Source: Cobetia sp. cqz5-12 (GTDB lineage Bacteria > Pseudomonadota > Gammaproteobacteria > Pseudomonadales > Halomonadaceae). From it: a stretch of 64,000 nucleotides of DNA. The position numbers and the translations under genes were made by a program. The notes beneath the pieces were generated by a model. The model did not search any database. It saw only the letters and a program-made list of their open reading frames with translations, and was not told the origin of the DNA. The stretch lies in NCBI RefSeq assembly GCF_016495405.1, contig NZ_CP044522.1, forward strand, positions 1,674,001 through 1,738,000, given 5' to 3'. This document shows, piece after piece, positions 43,529-51,722 of the stretch (its first letter is position 1; every line of letters begins with the position of its first letter).

Positions 43529-45376
43529 ATGTCCATGAGTACCCGCACAGCCACTCACGCTACCTCTCGTCAGACGGCCCTCGCGCTGGGTCTGGCACTC
43601 GGGCTCGGCAGCGCGCTGCCTGTCAGCGCAGACGAGCCGATGGCGGCCGATGACACGGGCAAGCGCGCACCGCAGGGCGAACATACGCTCAAGCGTGCCC
43701 AGCTGGTCAGCTTGATCGAACAGGGCCGGCAGGAGCTGGCGCCGGACTTCAATGGCTTTCTGACCCAGGTTGCCGAACGCAATTCCCAGGACACGGCCGT
43801 CAGGGCTGCCATCGAGCAGTATCAGGCTGGTGAGACGCTTGAGGGCGATGCCTTCGTCAACATCTATCGTCTGCTGGGGGTCTACAACCGTCTGCAGTAT
43901 GGCGATGACGTCCAGGCGCTGCTCAAGGAAATGGTCGCGATCCCGACCGCCAAAGTGGGGGAGAAGCCGCAATTCGAGAACCCGGAAATCGCGCGCTTCG
44001 GTGAGTTGATCAAGGCGCGCGCCGAGGCGTTCGGCCTGACGTTCCGTAACGTCGACAATCGCGTCTTCGAGGTTGAGCTCGAGGGGACTGGCGATGACGT
44101 GTTCGGCATTCTGACCCACGGCGATGTGGTACCGGCAGGCGAGGAGGGCTGGACACTCGACGACGGTACCCATCTCGACCCGTTCGCGATGACCGAGATC
44201 GACGGCAAGCTCTACGGGCGCGGCACCGAAGATGACAAGGCCTCTATCGCCGCGGCGCTGTATGCCATGAAGTCGCTCAAGGAGAATGAGGTGCCGCTCA
44301 AGCGCACCATTCGCCTGATGATCGAGACCACGGAAGAGACCGGTGGTGATGGCTTCGAGTACTACAAGGCCAGAAATGACCTGCCGGAATACAACATCGT
44401 GCTCGATAGCGGTTATCCGGCGATCACGGCCGAGAATGGTTTCGGCACCATCGATGCGCGCTTCCCCTTGACGCCCAAGGCGGGCGAGGTCTCATCTGAT
44501 CAGGCAGTCGACGCGCTGCCGACGATCACCGACTTCCAGGGTGGCCTGGCGACCAACCAGATTCCGGAGCGCTCCACTGCCACGCTGCACGCGGCTGACG
44601 CAGCGGGCGCTAAGGCGCTCAGCCACAAGCTTGAAACGCTCGGCAGCCGCTACGTCAAGGAGCATGGCCAGGACTTCAGCGTCGCCAGTGAGGTGGAAGG
44701 CGAAGAGGTCAGCGTGACGGTGACCGGCAAGTCGGCCCACTCCTCGGCGCCGGCCAACGGCGTCAATCCTGTCACACGGCTGGCGGGCCTGCTCGCCACC
44801 TCCGGCATCGATTTCCATGACAATGCCTATGAAGATGCCATCCATTACCTGAACGACAACTACGGGCTGGACTATCACGGCAAGCAGCTGGGCATCGCGT
44901 ATTCCCATGATTTCATGGGGCCGCTCAAGGTGACGCCGACTTATCTGGAGAAGGAGGACGATGCGCTGCGCGTCGCGGTCAATGTGCGTGCACCTGCCGG
45001 TGAGAAATCACCTCAGGAATTGAGCCAGATGATTCAGGACAAGCTGAACGCCTATGCCAGCGAGCAGGGCATGGACATGACGCTGAACGTCGAGATTCGC
45101 GACTGGATGCTGCGTGACCCCAGCGGTGCCTGGCTGCAGACGCTGCTCAATATCTTCGGGGATACCACCGGCATGGAGGCCGAGCCGCGCTCCTCCGCGG
45201 GCAGCACGACCGCCAAGTTGTTGCCCAATGCGATCAACTTCGGCCCGTCCATGCCGGGCGAGACCTATACCGGGCATACCTCCGAGGAGTTCAAGCGGGT
45301 CGATAACCTGATGCTCGACATCCAGATGTTCACCGAGATGATGGCGCGTATCGGCAATCAGGATTCGCTCAAGTAA
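43529..45376 (+). CDS. Exported M20-family dipeptidase (PepV/Sapep-like)
   Basis: A 615-residue zinc peptidase with a signal peptide (TALALGLALGLGSALPVSADEP), so periplasmic. PepV relatives are normally cytoplasmic and about 470 residues; this one has an extra 110-residue helical region after the signal. The two-metal site is visible: GILTHGDVVPAG, YGRGTEDDKASIAAALYAMK (bridging Asp), MIETTEETGGDGFEYYK (acidic pair) and VLDSGYP. The start MSMSTRTATH has AAGGA; a Met seven codons upstream is less well placed. Likely substrate: dipeptides or D-amino-acid dipeptides. Confidence 0.88.
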   Translation: MSMSTRTATHATSRQTALALGLALGLGSALPVSADEPMAADDTGKRAPQGEHTLKRAQLVSLIEQGRQELAPDFNGFLTQVAERNSQDTAVRAAIEQYQAGETLEGDAFVNIYRLLGVYNRLQYGDDVQALLKEMVAIPTAKVGEKPQFENPEIARFGELIKARAEAFGLTFRNVDNRVFEVELEGTGDDVFGILTHGDVVPAGEEGWTLDDGTHLDPFAMTEIDGKLYGRGTEDDKASIAAALYAMKSLKENEVPLKRTIRLMIETTEETGGDGFEYYKARNDLPEYNIVLDSGYPAITAENGFGTIDARFPLTPKAGEVSSDQAVDALPTITDFQGGLATNQIPERSTATLHAADAAGAKALSHKLETLGSRYVKEHGQDFSVASEVEGEEVSVTVTGKSAHSSAPANGVNPVTRLAGLLATSGIDFHDNAYEDAIHYLNDNYGLDYHGKQLGIAYSHDFMGPLKVTPTYLEKEDDALRVAVNVRAPAGEKSPQELSQMIQDKLNAYASEQGMDMTLNVEIRDWMLRDPSGAWLQTLLNIFGDTTGMEAEPRSSAGSTTAKLLPNAINFGPSMPGETYTGHTSEEFKRVDNLMLDIQMFTEMMARIGNQDSLK

Positions 45377-45428
45377 CCGGGGCGGCTCACGGGGCCGCGT
45401 TCATGTGGATTGCCTTCTGCAGAGCGTA

Positions 45429-45482
45429 TTGAAATAGCCCTGTGAAATAGCCTTTTGAGACAGCCCTTTGAAATAGCCTGTT
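45429..45482. repeat. Short tandem repeat, about 4 copies
   Basis: TGAAATAGCCYTK is repeated with a 13-14 base period after the dipeptidase stop. Role unknown; the stop-rich sequence is non-coding in at least one frame. Confidence 0.7.
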
Positions 45483-45503
45483 GCCTGGATGACAGGCATC
45501 ACA

Positions 45504-45551
45504 GCCAACGCCCGCCACCGCCCTGATGAAGGGCCAGTGGCGGGCGTTGTC
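45504..45551. terminator. Bidirectional terminator
   Basis: CAACGCCCGCCA and TGGCGGGCGTTG enclose an inner CGCCCT/AGGGC pairing, between the convergent dipeptidase and amidase genes. Confidence 0.75.
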
Positions 45552-45592
45552 GCATATGAAGGTCGCCGGTCAGCCAGTGCGGCCGCGCGGCC

Positions 45593-47041
45593 TCATCTCG
45601 GACGGTAGGGCTCGGCGGGATGCGCGGTAGGGTAGGCATCCATATAGGCAGTGGCGGCCCGTAGCAATCGCACGTCATCGTGCTTGCCGCCTGCCAGCTG
45701 AAATCCGACAGGCAGGCCTTGAGACGTGAAACCACAGGGCACTGACGCCGCAGGTTGGCCACTCAGGTTGAAAGGATACGAGAACGGCGCCCATTCCTCC
45801 CAGTCATGCATCCGGCTATCCGGGGGAACCTGATGATTCAGTGCGAAGGGGGTGACGGCGACGCTGGGTGTCAGCAACAGGTGGAAATCCTGATTGAATT
45901 GCTCCAGTGCCTGAGTGATCCGGTAGCGCTCCTCGAGTGCCTTGAAGAGATCCAGCGAGGTCCAATCGCGGGCACGCATGGCGTTCTCGACCAGCCCGGG
46001 GTCGAGCTGTTCACGCTGCTGGGCATCGCATTCATCCCAGAGCCCCAGTGAGGCGGTGAACCAGATCTTGCGAAACGTCTCGAGGCTTGCTCCGACCGGG
46101 GGATCGACTGCCACGATATCTGCGCCAAGGTTTGCCAGGCGCTGCGCGGCGCGCTCCACCAGGCTTGCGATCTCGGGGTCGACCTCGACACCTCCGAAAC
46201 ATGGCGAGTACGCGATGCGCAGTCCTGCCAGCGACTTGCCGATATCCGCGCCCCAATCCTCGGGTTGGCCGCGGTTGGCGTAAGGGTCCTGGGCATCGTG
46301 ACGGCCGATGACATTGAGCATGGCGGCGGCATCACGGGGGCTGCGGGTCAAGGGACCGATGCTGGACAGAAAGGCAGCCTTGGAGGGCGGCCACTGCGGT
46401 GTCCAGCCAAAGGTGGGTTTGAAGCCGAAGATGCCACTGAAGGTGGCAGGAATACGGATCGACCCGCCGGAGTCACCGCCCTGATGCAGCACGCCCAGAT
46501 TGAGGGCGGCGGCGGTAGCTGCGCCACCGGAAGAGCCGCCGGGTGTCAGTTCAGTATTCCAGGCATTGCTGGTGGTGCCATGCACGCGATTATCGGTGAC
46601 GGCCTTCCAGCCGAACTCGGGGGTGTTGGTCTTGCCCAGTAGAATCGCGCCCGCCTCACGCAAGCGTCTGACCGGCGGCGCATCCTGTCGGCATGGTGTG
46701 GCCGCCGTGGTGAGCGAGCCCTCGCGCCCCGGCATGCCGGCCATTTCGGTGAGGTCTTTCAACGAGGTCGGGATGCCATCAAGCGGGCTCAGGGGGTTGC
46801 CGGCCTGCCAGCGCTGTGTGGATTCACGCGCCTCCTTCAGTGCCGTGTCATGAGCGACATGCACATACGCATTGACCAGCGGGTTGAGTCGCTCGATACG
46901 GGCGAGCACCGCACGGGTCACCTGTAGCGGGTCGAACTCACCGCGTTGATACCCGCGTGCCAGTTGCCTGGCGTCCAGCGCCGTCAGGTCATCCTTGGCA
47001 GTATGGGGCGAAAGATGTTGAGGAAATTCGACATCAGGCAT
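45593..47041 (-). CDS. Amidase-signature family hydrolase
   Basis: A cytoplasmic amidase of 482 residues. The triad Lys is in LDGIPTSLKDLTEMAG, the cis-Ser in TPGGSSGGAATAAAL, and the nucleophile in QGGDSGGSIRIPATF. The start MPDVEFPQHLS has AGGAG. It is a paralogue of the allophanate hydrolase amidase domain in fold, but without its C-terminal domain or operon. Substrate unknown: family members act on a wide range of amides. It is a single-gene unit. Confidence 0.88.
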   Translation of the reverse strand: MPDVEFPQHLSPHTAKDDLTALDARQLARGYQRGEFDPLQVTRAVLARIERLNPLVNAYVHVAHDTALKEARESTQRWQAGNPLSPLDGIPTSLKDLTEMAGMPGREGSLTTAATPCRQDAPPVRRLREAGAILLGKTNTPEFGWKAVTDNRVHGTTSNAWNTELTPGGSSGGAATAAALNLGVLHQGGDSGGSIRIPATFSGIFGFKPTFGWTPQWPPSKAAFLSSIGPLTRSPRDAAAMLNVIGRHDAQDPYANRGQPEDWGADIGKSLAGLRIAYSPCFGGVEVDPEIASLVERAAQRLANLGADIVAVDPPVGASLETFRKIWFTASLGLWDECDAQQREQLDPGLVENAMRARDWTSLDLFKALEERYRITQALEQFNQDFHLLLTPSVAVTPFALNHQVPPDSRMHDWEEWAPFSYPFNLSGQPAASVPCGFTSQGLPVGFQLAGGKHDDVRLLRAATAYMDAYPTAHPAEPYRPR

Positions 47042-47280
47042 GGCGGCTCTCCTGCTACTGAATGGCAATATTCGTGTTGATGGTTGGCGGTACTCTGCTG
47101 ATAAGCGTTCTCTGTCTCTCTCTCATGGCCTTGGGTCATCGAAGGGAAACTCAAGGCATGACGAGGCTTGAAAAGGGCGAAAGAGAGCCACATGGCTGAG
47201 AATGAGTGATGGCAAGCGGCATGGTCGAGCGCATGGCAGTCGACCATGGTTCCCGATATTCGCCCAAACGGAGGACAATC

Positions 47281-47469
47281 ATGCCAGCCAAGTCCAAGGC
47301 CCAGCAGATGGCAGCCGGGGCAGCACTGTCAGCACGTCGTGGCGAGCAGAAGGTCAGCGAACTGGATGGCGCTGCCCGCTCGATGTATGACTCCATGAGT
47401 GAAGAGGAGCTCGAGAAGATGGCCTCGACATCACGTGAAGACAAGCCGCGACACGACAATCAGAGCTGA
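47281..47469 (+). CDS. DUF3008 small protein
   Basis: A 62-residue hydrophilic protein opening MPAKSKAQQMAAGAALSARR, then LDGAARSMYDSMSEEELEKM. This is the DUF3008 family of Pseudomonas and Halomonas relatives, whose function is unknown. CGGAGG lies before the ATG and a strong terminator follows, so it is its own small transcript. The charged, helix-prone sequence resembles stress-induced small proteins; that comparison is inference. Confidence 0.85.
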   Translation: MPAKSKAQQMAAGAALSARRGEQKVSELDGAARSMYDSMSEEELEKMASTSREDKPRHDNQS

Positions 47470-47509
47470 GCCCGCGGAATGCCCAGTGTGGCTTCTGATG
47501 CGATAGCTG

Positions 47510-47556
47510 AAACGACACGGCGCCTGGCAATCATTTGCCAGGCGCCTTGTCGTTAG
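47510..47556 (+). terminator. Terminator after the DUF3008 gene
   Basis: AACGACACGGCGCCTGGCAA, loop TCAT, TTGCCAGGCGCCTTGTCGTT: a long stem with one mismatch between convergent genes. Confidence 0.82.
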
Positions 47557-47607
47557 TGCGTCTCGTGGGCGCGTATCATGGCTTGTGTCGCAGATGCGCT
47601 GCTGGCC

Positions 47608-48396
47608 TCAACGGCTGTCGGTCAGGCTCTCATGCGGCGGCTGGTGGGACTCGCTGTCAGGCGGGGTCGGGCCACCGTTGGCCTTGGGGCTGACATCGGG
47701 TAGCGGAATCTCGGCACGTTTCCGACGGCGCTCCTCGGTGCTGATGCCCAGGCGCTCATCACGGCGCTTCATCAGCTCCTCGTCGATCTGACCATCACGG
47801 GTGAAGGCCATCATCAGTTGCGGGATACCGTAGGGGAAGTCGTCGCGGTCGATCTGCCAGGTATGGAAGGTCTTGCCGTAGGTGGTGACTAGGTCCTCGA
47901 AGTAGCTGCGCTCCGCCAGTTCCGGAATCCCCGGGGCCACCAGAATGCCGGATTTCACCTCATAGTGATGGCTGTGCCAGAGCGGTTTCTCTTCCTCGGG
48001 CAGTTGCTCGTAGCGCTCGGCGCTGATGATGTATTCGATCCCGATCAAGCGGGCATCACTGCGGTTGGAATCGAAGATCACGCATTGGTGGAGATCATGT
48101 TCCAGATGGATACAGAAGTGGCTGGCCTCCACCTGACGCCCCATGTCATCGGCGTAATGGTGGAAGCCGTTGAGGTAAGTGCTCATCGCTTCCATCGGGT
48201 ACTTGCGCTGCATGACCTGCGAGGCTGCATCGAGTACCTGATGCTTCAGCGGATGGCCGCTACTGACCTTGCGAGCACTGTTGAGGCGCCGGCCCAGAAA
48301 GAAGGCGGTCGCCGCGGCGGCGCCGGCCAGAAGGCCTGTGCCGAAGCCGGACGAGTGCGAGGGATGTGAGCATGTGCGGGAATGGCGATGACGCAT
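47608..48396 (-). CDS. DUF1264 (oil-body-associated-protein-like) protein
   Basis: A 262-residue protein with a short membrane-like segment at about 16-36 (GFGTGLLAGAAAATAFFLGR). A DUF1264/OBAP domain follows (HHYADDMGRQVEASHFCIHL, QCVIFDSNRSDARLIGIEYI, LWHSHHYEVKSGILVAPGIP), His-rich as is usual for the family. The tail is Pro/Ser-rich. The start MRHRHSRTC has AGGAGG directly upstream; the Met 11 codons earlier lacks one. Biochemical role not known. Confidence 0.85.
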   Translation of the reverse strand: MRHRHSRTCSHPSHSSGFGTGLLAGAAAATAFFLGRRLNSARKVSSGHPLKHQVLDAASQVMQRKYPMEAMSTYLNGFHHYADDMGRQVEASHFCIHLEHDLHQCVIFDSNRSDARLIGIEYIISAERYEQLPEEEKPLWHSHHYEVKSGILVAPGIPELAERSYFEDLVTTYGKTFHTWQIDRDDFPYGIPQLMMAFTRDGQIDEELMKRRDERLGISTEERRRKRAEIPLPDVSPKANGGPTPPDSESHQPPHESLTDSR

Positions 48397-48667
48397 ACTT
48401 CCTCCTGCATGGGTGTCTTGATAAGGCAAGAATTCCTGTCATGACGTTGCCATTGCAGTGCATTACCCTTGAGCGCGTCAAGTCACCTGCCGACAGCCTT
48501 GCCGCGGAAATTCTCGCCCAGGTCTGCTGCAGAGTGTCGGGATTGCTTTTCCGTTTTCTGCCCTCATCAATGAGGGATATCACTTCTTGTGGCCGCTCAG
48601 TGCCTTGCGCGACAAGGTGTCTTGTTCATCACGTATTTCGGCCATCTTTTCTCGAATTGGAGCTCGC

Positions 48668-49417
48668 ATGAAGCAACTTATCTTTGATTGTGACGGTGTA
48701 TTGGTGGATAGCGAGATCATCGCTGATGGCGTGCTCAAGGAAAAACTTCCCGTCTGGCTGCCAGACTTGGGGAGTGCAGAGCAGATCGAGCATGAACTGG
48801 ACCGCTGTCTGGGCATGATGACGCGCGATATCCTGCTGGATCTGGAAGCACGCAGTCAGCATACGCTGCCCGTGGATGCGCTCGACCAGGTACGCCATCT
48901 TGTCGATTCCCGCCTGGCCGACTCGCTCCAGGCCATGCCCGGGGTGCGCGAGACGCTGGAGTGGATTCGCGATCAGCGTCTGCCGTTGGCGATCGTGTCC
49001 AACAGTTCTGAGCAGCGCATGAAGATCAATCTCGAGAGCTCGGGGCTGCGCGGCATTCTCGATGAGATTGCCGCGGCCAATGGTGATGAGCAGCTGCCGA
49101 TCTTCACCTCCGATGAGGTCATGAATCCCAAGCCGGCGCCGGATCTCTATCTGCTCGCCCTCGAGACGCTGGGACGCCCAGCCGAGGAATGTCTGGTGGT
49201 GGAAGACAGCCGCACGGGAATGCAGGCAGCCGTGGCCGCAGGCCTCAAGGTCGTCGGCCATCTGGGTGCCAGCCACATCCCGCCGGGCCACGCCGAGGTG
49301 CTGCGGACCACAGGTGCCTGGCAGGTCATGCAACACTGGGATGAATTCAGCCGCCTGTGCGCTGATGCCGGTTTCGTAGTTGACGATAGCAATAAAATAG
49401 AGCCTGCAATCAGTTAA
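48668..49417 (+). CDS. HAD-IA phosphatase (sugar-phosphate/phosphoglycolate type)
   Basis: A 249-residue soluble phosphatase. Motif I is LIFDCDGVLVDSEI at 4-17, motif II IVSNSSEQRM, motif III Lys in MNPKPAPDLY, and motif IV VVEDSRTGMQAA. A helical cap lies at 20-90. It resembles YieH and beta-phosphoglucomutase-like phosphatases. GGAG precedes the ATG; the frame is open upstream without homology. The terminator behind it is followed by AT-rich DNA. Substrate not determined by sequence. Confidence 0.88.
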   Translation: MKQLIFDCDGVLVDSEIIADGVLKEKLPVWLPDLGSAEQIEHELDRCLGMMTRDILLDLEARSQHTLPVDALDQVRHLVDSRLADSLQAMPGVRETLEWIRDQRLPLAIVSNSSEQRMKINLESSGLRGILDEIAAANGDEQLPIFTSDEVMNPKPAPDLYLLALETLGRPAEECLVVEDSRTGMQAAVAAGLKVVGHLGASHIPPGHAEVLRTTGAWQVMQHWDEFSRLCADAGFVVDDSNKIEPAIS

Positions 49418-49446
49418 AGAAATTGATGTTTAGGCAAGCAATAAAA

Positions 49447-49478
49447 AGCCGTCACTGTTGTGGCGGTTTTTTATTTTT
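49447..49478 (+). terminator. Terminator after the HAD gene
   Basis: AAAGCCGTCAC, loop TGTT, GTGGCGGTTTTTT. A stem with one imperfect pair and a strong T-run. Confidence 0.85.
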
Positions 49479-49558
49479 TTATATGACGGATTGCTGTAAG
49501 ATTAATTTACATGATTTTGGTGCTGGTCATAATTTTTAAAAAAGTAGGGTGTGTTTCT

Positions 49559-50749
49559 ATGTATCGAATTGATAGAGTTTCTAATCGTATAACACCTGTA
49601 TTGGCTAGGAGCTTCAGTGATCTTGGCTTCTCTGAACGGAAGCATCTTCAAGAGTGGCTGGCCTTTCATCCGCAAGCTTTAACTACAGGCGAAGATGATG
49701 AACTTCTTATTATTCAAAAAGAATTCGATGGTTTCGATGAGACGCGTGAACGTCTGGATTTACTAGCAATCGATAAAGAGGGTAATTTAGTTGTTATTGA
49801 GAATAAGCTGGATGATAGCGGACGTGATGTCACATGGCAGGCTTTGAAGTATGCAAGTTATTGTGCAAGTTTAAGTAAAATTCAGATTGTCGAGATATAT
49901 CAGCGTTATTTGAATCAGTTGTCGCTGGGCTCTAGTGGAGACTCGCCTAATGCTGAAGTGGAGCTGTTGAATTTCCTCCAAGCAGATGACATCGATTCAA
50001 TACAGATCAATACCCTTCAAAGTCAACGGATTATCTTTGTTGCCGCAAAGTATCGTAAAGAGGTTACTAGTACCGTGTTATGGCTTAGCCAATTTGGAAT
50101 TCGATGCCAATGTTTCAAAGTTACACCTTATAAGGAAGGAGAGGAGCTGTTCATGAGTGTGGATCAAATCATCCCAACTCCTGAAGCCTCTGACTTCATG
50201 ATCGGTATGATGGCGAAAGAAGCAGAAGAAAAGGAAACATCCAGTACTAAGAAGAAGCGCGAAGTCATTTGCTATCAATTCTGGGAGCTATTGATTGAAG
50301 CTTTCCAGAAAAGTAATTGTTCGTTACATGACAGTAGTGCGCCTAATGCTAATATGTGGCTTCCCGGCCCATCTGGCATTCCGGGAGTTTCATATAGTAC
50401 TGTATTTGCTAAATCTTGGGTGCGAGTCGAAATCTATCTCGCTCATTGGAAGCCTCAACGTAACAATTATATATTCAATGCTCTTGAGTTACATAGGCTA
50501 GATATAGAGTCCAAGGTGGGCTGTTCTTTGAAATGGGATGAGCTTCCAAAGAAAAAAGCAAGCAGAATCTCTTATACATATCCTATCAACTCTGAAGATA
50601 AAACTCATTGGCCCGAGTTGATTTCTTGGATTATTGATTTTATGAGTAAATTAGAAGCAGTGGTGCAGCCTCATCTTGAAAGATTAAAGCCTAAGCTAAA
50701 AAATATTGATTTTGACGTTTATATTGAAGATGCTGAATCAGGAGTATAA
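49559..50749 (+). CDS. DUF4268 protein with a PD-(D/E)XK nuclease-like domain
   Basis: 396 residues. The N-terminal third has an NucS/DUF91-like pattern: DLLAIDKEGNLVVIENKLDD, with the catalytic D and ExK in place, then GRDVTWQALKYASYCASL. The C-terminal part (about 245-390) is DUF4268-like (YQFWELLIEAFQKSNC, WVRVEIYLAHWKPQRNNYIF). The coding sequence is clearly AT-rich, unlike both neighbours, and the gene is bounded by terminators, so it was probably acquired. The start MYRIDRVSNRI is preferred over a Met 16 codons upstream with no homology. A DNA-cutting or defence role is possible but not shown. Confidence 0.82.
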   Translation: MYRIDRVSNRITPVLARSFSDLGFSERKHLQEWLAFHPQALTTGEDDELLIIQKEFDGFDETRERLDLLAIDKEGNLVVIENKLDDSGRDVTWQALKYASYCASLSKIQIVEIYQRYLNQLSLGSSGDSPNAEVELLNFLQADDIDSIQINTLQSQRIIFVAAKYRKEVTSTVLWLSQFGIRCQCFKVTPYKEGEELFMSVDQIIPTPEASDFMIGMMAKEAEEKETSSTKKKREVICYQFWELLIEAFQKSNCSLHDSSAPNANMWLPGPSGIPGVSYSTVFAKSWVRVEIYLAHWKPQRNNYIFNALELHRLDIESKVGCSLKWDELPKKKASRISYTYPINSEDKTHWPELISWIIDFMSKLEAVVQPHLERLKPKLKNIDFDVYIEDAESGV

Positions 50750-50764
50750 CTTTTTAGATTCTTT

Positions 50765-50791
50765 AGGGCGATGCGCTAGTGGTATCGCCCT
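50765..50791 (+). terminator. Probable terminator after the DUF4268 gene
   Basis: AGGGCGAT and ATCGCCCT form an 8-bp stem; the T-run is weak (TGTAGT). Confidence 0.5.
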
Positions 50792-50872
50792 GTAGTCTAC
50801 TCGGTTTCGATGTTTTTTATTAAATTTGTTTGATCGTATCTTGAATAATACAATATGTTGGAATTTATGTGT

Positions 50873-51313
50873 TTACCGGAAACAGATGCGCGTACCCCAG
50901 GCGAGCAATTCTTCCTGATTGAGGCTGCGCGATTCGACCCCGATCATTTCATCTCCCCACTGGTCCGCCCAGGTCAGCACGCCGTGGCTGATGCCACGTG
51001 CGCCCATCAAGTCGCGTATCTCACCGGTGCCCTTGAACCAGAGCGCGCTGTGATCGTTGCGTGTCAGGTCCGAGATGCCGTGGCAATGATGGATTCTCAC
51101 CTTGTAGATGCCATCCAGTGACATGACCTCGACCACCGGCACCATGCCGTGCTGCAGTGCCCGTGTCAGTGACTCGAGTGTCATGCTCGTCTCGTTCTGG
51201 TGGGCGAGCGACTGATCGGCGAGGGGGCTTTGATGCAGTGGGGCAACAGGCGACGTGTGAGTGGGACTAGCAGCGGTGCTTGGCTGGTGTGTTGCAGTGC
51301 TGGATGCAGGCAT
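50873..51313 (-). CDS. DUF6482-like small protein
   Basis: 146 residues. The C-terminal 100 form one conserved-looking block (LTRALQHGMVPVVEVMSLDG, YKVRIHHCHG, TGEIRDLMGARGISHGVLTW) typical of small Pseudomonas/Halomonas proteins now grouped as DUF6482. The first 43 are Ser/Thr/Pro/His-rich and probably disordered. The longer start is kept because GAGGACA lies before it, while the internal Met at 51184 has a poor site. Function unknown. Promoter listed separately. Confidence 0.7.
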   Translation of the reverse strand: MPASSTATHQPSTAASPTHTSPVAPLHQSPLADQSLAHQNETSMTLESLTRALQHGMVPVVEVMSLDGIYKVRIHHCHGISDLTRNDHSALWFKGTGEIRDLMGARGISHGVLTWADQWGDEMIGVESRSLNQEELLAWGTRICFR

Positions 51314-51722
51314 CGGGAATGTCCTCAGCGGTATGTCATGTCGGCGATGAAGCGAAATTTATAACTATCGTACAATTAATGTAGAAGGTTTTGACGATTT
51401 CGCCATCGTGACTGGCAGGCTATCCTGCCTGTGCTTTCCCATCTTCCTGTTCCCTCGTCACTGTCCTTCCAAAGCCTGAATTGTCCTTTCAGAACCGGCC
51501 TGGTCCTCCCACGCGGAGGCTGTGGCTCGGCTGGGGCGAGCGCTTGCCAGCCCAGGCACTGACAAATTTCCTGAGCTGCTGGCGTCATCTGCCCTTGAAG
51601 TTCTGGTGAATAAGGTTCATGTCTAGAAGGCACTGCGAATATTCGTTGGCGATACGCTACTCGTTTCTCGCTGGTGCGCGATTCACCTCACCGCTGTCAC
51701 AGCTCACAGGGAGTAGCGATTT
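51314..51722. other. Intergenic region between divergent genes, no gene recognised
   Basis: About 410 bp between the DUF6482-like gene and the BCCT carrier. An 85-codon minus-strand frame at 51376-51633 has no motif or ribosome site. AT-rich around 51350-51385, where the leftward promoter lies. Confidence 0.5.
51358..51386 (-). promoter_or_regulatory. Candidate promoter of the DUF6482-like gene
   Basis: On the minus strand TTCTAC, 17 bases, TATAAA. A good -10 with a moderate -35, about 45 bases before the ATG. Confidence 0.4.

Noticed and set aside
45593..47041. Second allophanate hydrolase
   Set aside because: It has only the general amidase domain, no C-terminal hydrolase domain, and no carboxylase partner.
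51376..51633. 85-codon minus-strand frame ahead of the BCCT gene
   Set aside because: No ribosome site, no family pattern, and it overlaps the likely promoter region.
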